From NCBI GenBank assembly GCA_022605405.1, contig JABYQQ010000030.1, positions 186,001-250,000 of the forward strand: a stretch of 64,000 nt of DNA, written 5' to 3'. This DNA is from Earliella scabrosa. Lineage: Eukaryota; Basidiomycota; Agaricomycetes; Polyporales; Polyporaceae. The number at the start of each line of letters is the position of its first letter. Position 1 is the first letter of the stretch. Below are positions 1-11,089 of the stretch, piece by piece. The position numbers and the translations under genes were made by a program. Below the pieces are notes generated by a model. It worked only from the letters and a program-made list of their open reading frames with translations. It made no database searches and was not told the origin of the DNA.

Positions 1-505
1 GTCAAGGGCTCGGACAACTACCCATGGACCGACGACGAAGGTAACGACCTTTTCCCCCTTGGACAATGTCTCCCGAGCTCATGATGTGGCATAGTGCTCG
101 AGTGGATCTCGATCTACTGGTTCTCGCGCGCAGGTCCCGCCGCGACGTCGCGCATCTACTACGAGATGTCGCGCGGCGGGACGGCGCCCGATATCTTCGG
201 GACGACGACGTGGTCCTCTGTGCCATTTGGTGCCACGTTCTTTCGCAACGAGCCCCTCCGGGTGCCGGAGTCGTACGTGCTCTGCCTCCCTATCCTTTGA
301 GCGTTCCTCGTAGGCTGACCAGGCGAAATTCAACTTATGCAGATGGGCATCCACGATCGGCAAGCTTGTGTTCCAGGCGCGGCATGAGAAGGGCGGGCAC
401 TTCGCGGCGTTCGAGCAGCCTGACGCGCTTGTCGGTGATTTGAGGCAGATGTTTGGCAAGGGTGGGCCGGCGTTCGGTGTCGTGCCGGGCAAGGATGGTT
501 ACTAG
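1..505 (+). CDS. Epoxide hydrolase, C-terminal part (5' end outside window)
   Basis: Partial alpha/beta-hydrolase of the fungal/insect microsomal epoxide hydrolase type, which opens epoxides to diols. Exons <1-40, 95-272 and 343-505 join in frame (phases 1 and 2) with GT...AG introns of 54 and 70 nt and end in TAG. The visible protein starts in the [17 protein letters not shown] segment of the cap/lid region. It continues through the conserved stretch before the last strand and carries the catalytic-His motif [13 protein letters not shown], where the final His is the charge-relay base. The nucleophile Asp and the N-terminal EHN domain lie upstream of the window. The last residues (GVVPGKDGY) look like a natural end. 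Family is secure from the His motif; substrate is unknown. Confidence 0.85.
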
Positions 506-2045
506 TTGTGGGCATATCTATCTCCTCTTTCATGTTGAATTGCTAGACGTGTATTCCAATCCGACCGTTCCTTTTCTCTCATTGAACCGAGTTTCCAGTT
601 CAAGATGCCAAGATGTGTCCACGCTACGACGTTGAGGTATACCAACACAGGGTGAAGCGCTGGATTCCGCTGTGAGACAATTCGGGCGGAATTGGTGGAT
701 TCCAGCTAGATCGTGCAAGCGTTTCCCTCACATATCGGCCCCAGGAGCATTTACAGTGAATTATCACATGGTGACCACATCGCACCCACATTCCAGTTCA
801 ACTCCGCGCATGTTTCCTCTGGAGAGTCATGCGGGATGGACAGCTATGTTATCCTGCTCTCAGGAAATTATGTAATCACACCTCTCATCATTGCCGCCGC
901 TGCCGCCGTCGTCGACCCCGCCCCCGCCCCCGCCCTTGCCCTCGCCCTCGCCCTCGTCGTCGCTCACGCTTATTGGCTTTATCACACAAGGCATGCAGAC
1001 AATGAGAATGATTTATACGCGTACTAGACCACTATATACAGTACAAGTCTACAAGAGGGTTTATTATCCGTCTCAGATAAGGAACTTGATAGCGCATATA
1101 GTTGGCATGCCCATCACCAACACTCGACGCATACATCCCAGCGTCGCAGACACGATGCCATACACGGACACGCACCTCAAGCACGGCAATGCCGCGACCG
1201 CTCTCTCCAGTCAGCGCTGTCCATTATCGGCGCCACCCTCGGCGGTCGGCTCAGCGGTCGGCCTCGTCCATGGTTCACGTCCAGGGTCGGCACCAGGTCG
1301 GCTCTACCAGGTCGGCTCTACCATGGAGATCGGCTCTAAGAAGGAGGGCACCTGGAAAGCTAAGATTCAGAGGTCAGTAAGTAGAGGTCAGTGTGTGGTC
1401 AGTTGAAGAGAAAGAGCGGGCAGCGCTCGTGGCGGCCGCACACGCTCCGGACGCCTGGCGAGTTCCAAAGCGAGTCCCGAAGCAAGTCAAAAATCCATAT
1501 ATCTGTGTTAAGTGGGGTTATCGAAGACATATCTGCCGCAAATGGGCCACAGCTCGAGAACTCCCAGGACGTGGCGAGGAATCCAAGGAGAATGTGAGGG
1601 AAACTCGTGCATTCCAGAGCAATGTTGCTATTTGAAACATACACAAGCAATTTGAGGAAAATGATGCGAACACCCTTGCGTTCCGCCCAAATTGTCTCGA
1701 GACGGAATTTAGCGCTTCACCCTGTGCAATATGAGCAGGCGCAAGGCGGCTTCCTGCAGATATCGGGATCGCTGGTGGGAAGGAGAGGATTCTATTTGCA
1801 GCGATGACACCCGCATCGCACCGCACGGAGATTGCGTGCTCCAGGAGGGAATTATGTACCATATACATACTACGACAGACAAGGTCCTTGCGAGTGCGAT
1901 TGCATGTACAACGGTGTACGAGTAACTCATCAATAATATATAGACAATGCGAAGTGGGCGCTTGACGACAACAGATCGGGGATTGGACTCGGACAGCCGT
2001 GGCAAAGAGGAGAAATATGCAAGGGGCCGGAAGAGGAGGGCGATC
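506..2045. other. Gene-free stretch with GC-rich simple repeats
   Basis: No convincing gene was seen on either strand. Open frames here are short, arginine/serine-rich and carry no recognisable motif. Positions about 893-964 form a low-complexity run of GCC/GTC/CCCCGC triplets. Around 1295-1335 a short motif, GGTCGGCTCTACCA, is repeated. The stretch is the 3' flank of both the epoxide hydrolase (plus) and the mannosyltransferase (minus), so it must contain both terminators, but no clear poly(A) signal stands out. Confidence 0.5.
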
Positions 2046-5000
2046 TCAGCGTGCGTCGGGGTACAGAGCCTCGCGCACACGGTCCGCCTCGGCCTCTTCC
2101 TCGACCTTCGGACCGGCGTGCTCGTGCGCATGAGCGGGAGTCTCGTCGGCAGACGTGGACGAAGACGCGCTCTCTGACGAGGACGAGGTGCTCTCCGTGG
2201 AAGACGTCTCCGCTGTCGAAGATTCCACCGTCGCAGATGAGGACGCCTCAGACGATGTACTCGAGCTCTCAGTGGACTCCGTGGCAGGCTCTGCGACCTT
2301 CGCGGCCTCCGTGACCGACTCCGTGTTGGTGTTCACCGAGCTAATCGCCTTCTCATCCTTTTCCTCGGGCTTCGGCTCGTTGTCCTTTTCTACGCTCTTG
2401 ATCTCGTCGTGCGGGTGGCCTGCGAAGATGTCGCGCCCGGGCTCGGCCTGACCGAACGCAAGCGTCGTCGTGTCCGAGTCAGCAGGAGGGTGTTGGATCT
2501 TGACTGGCTCGCCGATTGGTACTGCGCCATGGCCCTGGTTCACGGGTGGGTTTTGGTTGACCATTGCGGGGGATGACTTTTGAGGGGTGGCTACGGCCGC
2601 CGACTTATACGCCGAATACTATAGGTCACTTCAGTAACAACCCAAACGGATCTACAGGCGATGATGGCTTACATCGTCGAGGAAGTCGTTGCTAGGATCG
2701 AAGCAGTTGGGTGAGCTGTTAGATCCACGGAAAGATAATGATGGTCTCACCATGCGAAGTCCCAGGTTTTCAACCACTTGGCTTTGTGGCACTTCGTCTT
2801 CGTCCATGGCAAGCCATACGCGAGGGGACTGAAGTAAGAGTAATTCCACACCGCGATGACCAGTAGCACGGCCGCAATCTGTAGACGGACGCGAGGCCTC
2901 AACGTCGAGGTGACGAGGTCGAAGCAAGCGCACGACAGGAGGATGGCGAAGTAGAGTGCCGGGAAGTAGTGGTGCAGGAAGAGCTGACGGCGCATGATAT
3001 AGAAGGGCAAGTAGTGAAGGGCCCAACCGATGAAAAGGAAGCCGCAGAGTGTGTCGTACTTGACGACTTTCGCTAGGGGACAGTGAGCGTGACGTGACAT
3101 ACACAATACAGCTGAGAATCCTGTACTCACTGTTATCAAAGTCGCGGTATCCACGCTGGGCGCGTAGGATGAGGAGTCCACGCACGGCCGCATACGCGAA
3201 AACACCGGCAGTGCTGAGGTACCAGATCAAGGGGTTACCGAGCAGATATATTTGACGGTGGTCTTTGACCCAGAAATTCTGTGAAGGGGACTAGTCAGAG
3301 ACTGCGGAAAGAAGGTATGATGTGAGGCGTACAATGCCACGACGGAGACGAGGCCAAGCGTCGGGACGCGAGTCGTATGTATGACGGTCGGTCAACCCGG
3401 CATTGGTAGTCCACATAACTTTCTGGAGCTCCCAGAACTTGCCGAAGAAGCTAGGAAGCTTGTAGTTCACCTTGGGCGCGTCAGGAGGCACTGTTCGCAC
3501 TCGGTCAGTCGGGCGAACGAAATTTGCAGACCTAGACCTACACTTAGGATGGGTGTTGGTCTCAATGTACCACAGCGAGTTAGCGAGAACTGCTTGTTTG
3601 TTGCAGGTCACCTCTTGCTGCTCGTATGCCCAGTCGGGAAGCTTGACCTTGTGCGAGAACAAGTAACAACCGGTGTTCGGGTGCTTCAGACGGAATTGGG
3701 TGCGTAGAGTCCGCAGACGCTTCCCAGATTCCTTGTCGCGCTTGTCACCCTTGTAGATCTCAACGATCCAGTCGTCGTTCGTATCGCCAGCATAACCGGG
3801 GATACCGTAAGCAGACACCTCTTGCTGGAAATCGACGTCGGATACCGGGGGACGGATATCGTGAGAGTGAAGGGACTTGTCGGTCTGAATATGCCGGAGC
3901 TTGACACGTGTACCTGAGGTGATGTACTTGAGATCGTGGTCAACCCAGTTGGTGTACGGGTCGCCGTCGGCAGAAGCGTTCACGATGCGCCAATCGTTGT
4001 TTGAGTCACGGTGGGGGTAGAGCGTGATTTGTTGCTCTAAATAGGTGAGAGTGGGTTGTCAGAGATATCGGTCACAACAAAGGCACTACTGTACTGACGC
4101 TTGCTGCCACCAGGGTAGTTGTGAGGATGCGAATGCAGGTAACCGCCTTGCGTGTTGACGTGGCGAATCGTGATCTGAGATCCAACGGCGACATCTGCAA
4201 AGGTATCCGCCATTCCGCGACCACGCAAGGTGTGCTGGAACTCAGAACTCATGAAACCGTCACCCTCGCCGGACTTGTTGAGGATGGCAAAGTGAATGCC
4301 AAACATGGACATGTAGAAGATCATTGGAATGAGGATGAGACAGAGTGCGCGAGCGAAGAAGTGCTTGATAAAGAGTCGCGGAGGGACTCGGAGGTCGCCG
4401 AGCAGATCCCAGAGCTGCTTGAGAGTACCCAGACCAACAGTAGCGATGGTGAAGAGACCGACCCACTTGCAACTGACGACGGCTCCAAGAGAGAGACCGG
4501 ACATGATAAGCCAGATCCACCAGTCTTCGGTGAAAGGCTCGTAATGGTTCTCGTTGCAGAATCCAGTCCATGCGAAAGTGGTGAGGGCGGTGAAGAAGAT
4601 GAGGGGGGAGTCGAGGAGGATGTGACGAGACTGCGTGATCATGCCATTTTCGAAGGTGACGAAGAGGGATGCAAGAAGAGCCGTGGTGACACGACAGTCG
4701 AGCGCGCGGAGAGTGAGGTAGGCAAGCGGCACGGTAGCGACGCCCATTAGGGCGGGAAGCATGCGCATCGCGACATATGGCACACCCTCGTAAACCCTAC
4801 GTATGACGTCAGATGAATGCCACGATCGAGAAGGAGAGGGACCGACTTTGCAATGTCCTTGAAGTCGAAATTGCCGTCGTAGCCGAACGTCCAGCCCGCG
4901 AGTGTAATGAGCAGCTTCGCGAGCGGCGGATGAACGTCCACGAAATAGGTCGACTTGATGTACTTGGACGCGAACTTGCCGAAGTGCACTTCGTCAAATC

Positions 5001-5328
5001 TGGGTGCATATATGCGCATATAGTCAACGCATATAGTGAGATAAATTGGTACTTACACAACACTGTTTGGCTGCGAAATCCGGAACAGGCGAACTGCAGC
5101 GGCGACGATGAGGATGACGATGAGGAGCTTCCACTCTCCGGGGGAGAGGTTTAGGCCGCCAGTCGCGTGGGTCCTGCGCCCGGGTCTGAGACCGCGCGAG
5201 GCTGCTTCGCGGCGTTGGTCTGCATCCAGGTGGTCGTGCTTGGGGTGCGGGAAACGTTGTGAAGTGGGAGCGGGCTGAGCATGGCGAGGCGGGGAGGCCG
5301 GCCTGCGTGCACGGACGCTGCCAGACAT
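2046..5328 (-). CDS. PMT1: Dolichyl-phosphate-mannose protein O-mannosyltransferase (PMT)
   Basis: Integral ER membrane glycosyltransferase that moves mannose from dolichyl-phosphate-mannose to Ser/Thr of secretory proteins. Nine exons join in frame: 5328-5057, 4999-4847, 4796-4099, 4036-3542, 3490-3333, 3278-3131, 3072-2751, 2691-2673 (19 nt) and 2618-2046, giving 945 residues. The first transmembrane segment is near residues 65-85. It is followed by the luminal Asp-Glu pair (FDEVHFG, D93/E94) known to be essential in the family, then [12 protein letters not shown], further membrane segments, a MIR region ([42 protein letters not shown]) and a C-terminal membrane block. Sequence features look closest to the Pmt1 branch; Pmt2 cannot be excluded. 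After WDFACNDF there is a tail of about 190 residues rich in Ser, Thr, Glu and Ala. Confidence 0.93.
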
Positions 5329-5655
5329 GGCGGCCTAGCGAAGAGGAAGATGATGCGCCAGAGAGAGAAAAACACAGAATCAGACGCGGTAAAAGGAGGG
5401 AACGGATGCCAGCGCGAGCAGTCGGTCGTCGTCGGGAACAGCGAGGAGCGGGGAAGAGGCAGCGAAGAGAGACTGGGATCGCCTCGGATGCTGCGCCAGT
5501 CGACGTGGGCGCTCCTAGACGCTCGCGGGCGATGCTTCACGTGCGCTTCCTGGTACGCCCCACACGTGATCGCATATTTCGCCTGGACTTTGCCGCAGAG
5601 TGCAAGTCTCGCTCTCGCTCTGCCGTGTCTTGCTCCGTGCTCAGAGTCCGCGACC
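5329..5655. promoter_or_regulatory. Divergent promoter between PMT and CCT2
   Basis: This 327-bp spacer separates the two start codons and must carry both promoters. A CACGTG E-box-like palindrome is visible at about 5574-5579. No TATA box is obvious for either gene, as is common for housekeeping genes. Confidence 0.55.
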
Positions 5656-7745
5656 ATGTCCATGAACATCTTTGGTGCAGAGGTGCGCTTTATTTGCCAT
5701 TTGTCTCAGTCTGTTCTTACCCCCAATCGCAGGCGACAGAGGAAAAGGCAGAGAATGCGCGTCTCGCATCCTTCGTCGGCGCACTCGCCCTCGGAGATCT
5801 AGTCAAATCTACCCTCGGCCCCAAGGGCATGAACAAGATTCTACAATCTGGCTCATCAGGAGACATCAACGTCACTAATGATGGCGCGACCATCCTCAAG
5901 TCCATTCAGCTCGACAACGCTGCCGCAAAGATCCTCGTCAACATCTCAAAAGTCCAGGACGATGAAGTTGGAGATGGGACGACAAGCGTCTGTGTGTTGG
6001 CCGCGGAGCTGCTCCGGGAGGCTGAGAAGTTGATTGCGCAAAAAATCCATCCACAAACGATCATCGAGGGTTACCGGATAGCGAGTGCTGCTGCTCTCCG
6101 CGCTCTCGAGAAGGCTGCCAAGGATAACAGGTGCGCACAGGCCTGATTCGTCTCATTTACTCTCCAACGGCATCGCAAACACGTATTCCCGCCAGCACCG
6201 ACCCCTCACGGTTCAGGCAAGATCTTGTCAACATCGCACGAACGACCCTCTCCTCAAAAGTCCTCTCGCAGGACAAGGACTACTTTGCAAATCTTGCCGT
6301 GGATGCCGTCCTTCGCCTCAAGGTTCAACGTCATTTCAACTGCTTGATTGAAGCTGACCCGTGACATGACTTTGTTGCAGGGCTCAACGAATCTTGAACA
6401 CATCCAGATTATCAAGAAGGTTGGCGGAAAGCTGACTGACTCGTATCTCGATGAGGGTATGAATGCGCTTGTCACGCAATCAACCTGCGCATCTGAATTC
6501 TCTGTTCATTAGGCTTCATTCTCGACAAGACAATTGGTACGAATTGCCCTAAGCGGCTAGAGAACGCGAAGATCCTCATCGCGAACACCTGTACGCCATT
6601 TCTCCTGATTCTTTCATGACTTTGCGTTGAACGTGCAATCAGCCATGGACACGGACAAGATCAAGGTCTTCGGTGCTCGTATCAAGGTTGACAGTACCGG
6701 CAAGCTTGCTGAGCTGGAGCGAGCGGAGAAGGTACTGGAACAGCGGTCATGTTCGGAACTGGCGCTCATGCCCTCTACAGGAGAAGATGAAGGCGAAGGT
6801 CGACGCCATTGCTGCTCACGGCATTAACTGCTTCGTCAACCGTCAACTCATCTACAACTACCCTGAATCTCTGCTTGCCGAGAAGGGCATTCTCACCATT
6901 GAGCACGCAGACTTTGAAGGTGTCGAGCGTCTGGCGCTGGTCACAGGGGGTGAGATTGCGAGTACCTTCGACCACCCGGAGCTAGTGCAGCTGGGACGGT
7001 GTGAGCTCATCGAGGAGATCATGATCGGCGAGGACAAGGTGCGCCTCGCGCAAGACTGTCTGCTCCCAGAATCGCGTGTTGACATACGTACCATCGCTCA
7101 CCTTCGTACAGTTGATCAAGTTCTCCGGCGTTGCAGCGGGCGAGGCGTGCACGGTGGTCCTTCGTGGGTCGACAAACCAGATGATCGACGAGGCCGACCG
7201 GTCACTACATGATGCGCTCTCCGTCTTGTCGCAAACTGTGAAGGAGACGCGAATTGTGCTGGGCGGTGGTTGCTCGGAGACGCTCATGAGCATCGCGGTC
7301 GAGGAGGAGGCGAGGAAGATCCAGGGGAAGAAGGCAATCGCTGCCGAGGCGTTCGCGCGGGCTCTCAGGATGATCCCGACCATCCTTGCGGACAATGCGG
7401 GATATGACTCGTCGGATCTTGTCGCGAAGCTGCGGGCGGCGCATTATGAGGGCCAGAGCGATGCCGGTCTGGGTGAGTCGTGCAATAGTGTTTTGGGCCT
7501 GTGACTGTCGTTGCTGATCACGCGTAGACATGAACGAGGGCTCGATTGGGTCGATGTCGAAGCTCGGGGTGACGGAGAGTTACAAGCTGAAACGACAGGT
7601 AGTCATCAGCGCAAGTGAGGCGGCGGAGATGATCCTGAGGTAAACATCCACTGCTGCAGCGTTTGCGCGAATCGACTAACCGCGACATCAATGTAGGGTT
7701 GACGACATCCTGAGAGCGACACCACGGAGAAGAGAAGCTGTATAA
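5656..7745 (+). CDS. CCT2: T-complex protein 1 subunit beta (CCT chaperonin)
   Basis: Beta subunit of the cytosolic CCT/TRiC chaperonin, the hetero-oligomeric double ring that folds actin and tubulin. Ten exons join in frame: 5656-5682, 5733-6130, 6196-6322, 6381-6456, 6513-6590, 6643-6731, 6781-7038, 7112-7472, 7528-7639, 7697-7745. They give 524 residues, the normal length. The start MSMNIFG and the following [20 protein letters not shown] are diagnostic for the beta subunit. Group II chaperonin motifs are [23 protein letters not shown] (about residues 89-94, ATP hydrolysis) and, near the C-terminus, [13 protein letters not shown]. The apical domain lies in exons 5-8. It is divergent from PMT. 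Actin, a major client of this complex, is encoded about 19 kb away, probably by chance. Confidence 0.97.
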
Positions 7746-7865
7746 TACATGTAAACTGCCCATGACCGAGATGTAATGCACATAGACTTGAAGTTTGAAG
7801 CTTGGAGTTCAAACATTCACGACCCTCAGCATACCGGACCGGACTCGCTAGTACTATGTACTAGA

Positions 7866-7928
7866 CGAACCAATGCGGCGAGCCGAACCAAGCCCGCCGA
7901 ACCAAAGCCGAACCAAAGCCGAACCGAC
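7866..7928. repeat. Short tandem repeat, GCCGAACCAAA-type
   Basis: About four degenerate copies of an 11-bp unit (GCCGAACCAAA and variants) lie in the 288-bp space between CCT2 and the next gene, about 110 bp before its start codon. A role as a repeated upstream site is possible but unsupported. Confidence 0.6.
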
Positions 7929-8033
7929 TAGAATTATTACGGACGGGCGCTTCGCACTTTACACCTGCGTTGTCCTCGTCGGCGGTCTGCCAGTTCTCGT
8001 TCCTGTCGCGTCTGGCGACACTCTACCTACAGC

Positions 8034-9469
8034 ATGTCGACGGCGACTCTAGCATGCGCGCGGGCTACGCGTGCAGTCCGCCTCTTCCGACATCGAGATG
8101 TCACACGGGCCCTCTCGACGGAAGCGTCGACGTCTTCATCCTCGTCCTCTCCGGTCGTTGACACGCCACCTCCTGCGAAGCGGAAAAAGGACGACGCCTT
8201 CAATTATCGCAAAACGAAGACAGAGAAAACGGTCTACGTGCGCTCATGGGACGAGATTGGGTCCATGCCGGAGTTCTTTGCGATGCTCCGGGGACTGGAG
8301 CATCGGTTTGGGCGTGTGCGGGAGTTCAGGGTACAACGTGTGAGTGCTCTTTGCTCTATGTTGGCTATTCGCGTGCAGCAGCATGAGTCCTGGTTGCGTT
8401 GCGGAGATGCATCCACGCCGCCTGGCGGACGACGTGGGTTGTAGCACATTTACTCAGCGCACCGTGCTCACTCGCACACACAGGACCATGATGTCTCGAC
8501 CGTATACCATAACTTCTTCATGGTCCACTTCGCGGAGGATGAAGCGTACGAGCGCGTCCCGGAGAAAGGTACCAACATACGCGTCGAAGTCCCCATAGTC
8601 AAGAGCGATCGTCCAGGCGGTATTGGGCTCGCGGACCTCACGAATCTGCTCCAGCCGCAGGACAGAGATGCAGAGCTGGACGCCTCAGGCCTGTACGGCT
8701 CCACCATCTCGCCTCTAGGCTCTCAACAGCAGGCCGAGCCGGGGACAACGCGTGTGGTCGAGCTCATCGTGGAGCGCGCAAGTGCGTCGTCACGTTATTC
8801 TTCGTCTCTTTCGTGTTCCAACCCTGCCGTCTGACAGAGAGAAACAAGACCCTCGAAATTAGTCCTCGATTGAGGTACAACCCTGGGCTGGGCGTCGCGT
8901 TCTACCGATGGGGCGGATTCTACACACCCTCGAGCGATGAGCGGCCTGTGTCGTCGCACATGCTCGACGCGCTCGACAAATGGGGCCCAGTGGCGCGGAA
9001 GGCTGTAAAGCAGAATGCAGCGGCTGAGCTGCAGCTGCCGCCCCTTCCCGATGGCCCCGAGCAGGACCCCGCGCAGCTCAGCGACGTCCAGAGTGGCGCC
9101 ATTGAGGAACCCCCGACGCGGCCTGCAGAAGTCTCTGCGGATGCTCCTCGTTCGCTCAAGGACTACATCGACGCGTCTCTGCTCGATACCTCCACACCGT
9201 CAGCCCCCGAGGAGGCCGCCCCTCAGCCCTCGTCGTCGTCACCGAGTCCTGCCCAGACGAGCGCCCGGTTGTCGCGCAAGCAGAAGATCCTCGCGCTCGC
9301 ACGCGAGAACGCCCGGGCGCCGTTGCTGGACGGGAGAAGCGCAGAAGAGCGGCGGAAGGCGGAGGCGGAGGCGGCGCGGCGGAAGGTGGAAGAGAAGCGG
9401 GCGAGCGCGGAGGACGTGGTGTCGATGCGGGACAGGCTGCTGAAGCTGATGAGCGGCAAGTGGATGTGA
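8034..9469 (+). CDS. Unknown protein, probably mitochondrial
   Basis: Three exons (8034-8339, 8484-8781, 8838-9469) join in frame to 411 residues. The first intron is 144 nt, long for this genome. The N-terminus (MSTATLACARATRAVRLFRH...TRALSTEAS) is rich in Arg, Ala and Ser without acidic residues and looks like a mitochondrial presequence. A conserved-looking core follows (YVRSWDEIGSMPEFFAMLRG, FRVQRD, VYHNFFMVHF, ISPRLRYNPGLGVAFYRWGG). After that comes a long Pro/Ser/Ala-rich linker and a charged C-terminal helix (about residues 365-400), possibly a coiled coil. No family is recognised. Mitochondrial location is inference from the N-terminus only; a mitoribosome or translation-associated role would fit but is not shown. 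Confidence 0.8.
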
Positions 9470-10142
9470 TTATCGTAGCTGGGGATGTCGGTGCAGGTGC
9501 AGAAAGTACTCTATATGTCTTGTCTGCTAATTGCGCATTGGATAGAGGATAGAGGATGCGCACTTCCTTGCTCTCGGCCGTGGCTTGGACTCGACTACGT
9601 GTGTGTCATTTGGTGACTACGTGTGTCGTTTGGTGCGCACTTCGACGCAGATATTGGATTCGTCCCGGTGAATCAACGATGGCTTGAAGTCGAGAGCCCA
9701 CGTCCACAGCAGCGAGCTCTATGCCGAGAAAGGCGCGACGATGGCTGTTTTACATGACGCGGTTGCTTTAGTTGCATTATGCACACAACTACTCGCGATC
9801 CACGATGCAAAACGTCAGTGACCGCAAGTGGATTGGGCACCATATTTCGTCTCCTTCACTCTACATCATGACAATGCTGATTTAGCCATTGTAACTTTAT
9901 AACCTGGCTGGTGATCCGGGTGGAACGACAGGAGAATTGCATGGCGCGTAGAGTGCCATACCCGGACAGCAATAGGATCTAAAGAGAGATGTTTTAGAAT
10001 CTAGACAACCATGACCGAAACACCCTGTACCAATTCTACGAAAAAGTGGTGTATGATTTCAAGTACATACATATGCAAGAAACCGAAGCGATCTCATTGC
10101 AGTAGTGGACTGACCGTACCTGTAACTCTGGGCTCTCCACGC
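9470..10142. other. Intergenic, 673 bp, no gene seen
   Basis: This is the space between two convergent genes. The only structure seen is an imperfect direct repeat of about 20 bp at 9593-9634 (GACTACGTGTGTCGTTTGGT and a copy with an extra GT). Both transcripts must end here. Confidence 0.5.
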
Positions 10143-10823
10143 CTAAGGTGATCTTCGCCGAGCCACACGAGAGAACGCGGAGCCTATAGGCTGGATGATG
10201 GTTCGCGAGAAGGCCGGGGAGAGGTATAACGACATCCCTATGCGAATAGGCAGGAGGGCCTGAGAGACGGGTAGACGAGTTGTAAGCCTGGGATGGTCTC
10301 GAACAAGGGCGCGGGCAAGGACAGCTCTGAATGCGAGGCGTACCTTGGTCATAGCGTAGGCGACGACCGCATTCGCAACGTCTCCAGCAATCTTGCCCGA
10401 GACAAGCACCGATTCTGGCGTATGGGTAGCCCGTTCCTCCGGGGACAGTGCAACGGGTTTACTGCCCTGCTCAAACCCGAACCAACCATAGCGTCTCCCG
10501 ACTCGCTCCGCTCGTGTCTCGCCCTCGACCATCCACTCGCGGAACCGCTCCCCGACCCAGCTGTCTCGGACGTGCGCGGTGAAGCCCGTGGATGCCGTCT
10601 CAGCTCCAGGTCGCGGAACAAGAGCCGCTACAACGCCCTCTCCGACGCCCAACGCGCGCGCACTGAAGAAGAGGCCGGCGAGAGGGACAATTGCAGTGAG
10701 CTCATGGAGAACAGCGAAAGAGACGAGAAGGGACGGAAGCGGGGTCCTGGTGCGCTGGGATATCGCGGCCAGAGCTTGCCTGTAGGGCGCGAGCTTTGAG
10801 TGTGTCGGCGGCGTTGAGCTCAT
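10143..10823 (-). CDS. FLILHELTA-family protein (Mrx11-like), mitochondrial
   Basis: The segment LLVSFAVLHELTAIVPLAGLFF near the N-terminus matches the hallmark of the fungal FLILHELTA family (Pfam), whose yeast member is Mrx11, a protein associated with the mitochondrial expression machinery. The C-terminal ALLPIRIGMSLYLSPAFSR block is also typical. Exons 10823-10344 and 10259-10143 give 198 residues. The 84-nt intervening stretch has GTACGC...CTCTCAG ends and is a multiple of three without a stop, so an unspliced reading also stays open (226 residues). Splicing is favoured because it joins YAMTK directly to ALLPIRIG as expected for the family. It is divergent from eIF5B across 266 bp. Confidence 0.75.
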   Translation of the reverse strand: MSSTPPTHSKLAPYRQALAAISQRTRTPLPSLLVSFAVLHELTAIVPLAGLFFSARALGVGEGVVAALVPRPGAETASTGFTAHVRDSWVGERFREWMVEGETRAERVGRRYGWFGFEQGSKPVALSPEERATHTPESVLVSGKIAGDVANAVVAYAMTKVRLAFRAVLARALVRDHPRLTTRLPVSQALLPIRIGMSLYLSPAFSRTIIQPIGSAFSRVARRRSP

Positions 10824-11089
10824 CGCGCGAGTTGTGCGCGAGCTTCATGCGAAGGACAAGGAAATGGGAGTGGTTATGCACATCGGGTGTTGTCAGCAAG
10901 CACTTGTGAGTCTTACATAGACTGTGAGAGACTGAGAGTCGACGGAGTCATGAGCGCCTGTCCGGTCCCGGTCCCGTTCTCCGTTCTCTCGCCGTCCCTC
11001 ATCTTTCCTCCTCGGCCGACTGCCTCTCTCAGACCCGTCTCAGACAGACTCTTTCCTCCGACACTCTCCTCCATCTTGCTGACCTCGAC

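Noticed and set aside
713..1635. Several overlapping open frames of 80-170 codons
   Set aside because: They consist of low-complexity, Pro/Ala/Arg-rich or motif-free translation, without supported introns, start context or a recognisable family. GC-rich DNA gives long chance frames.
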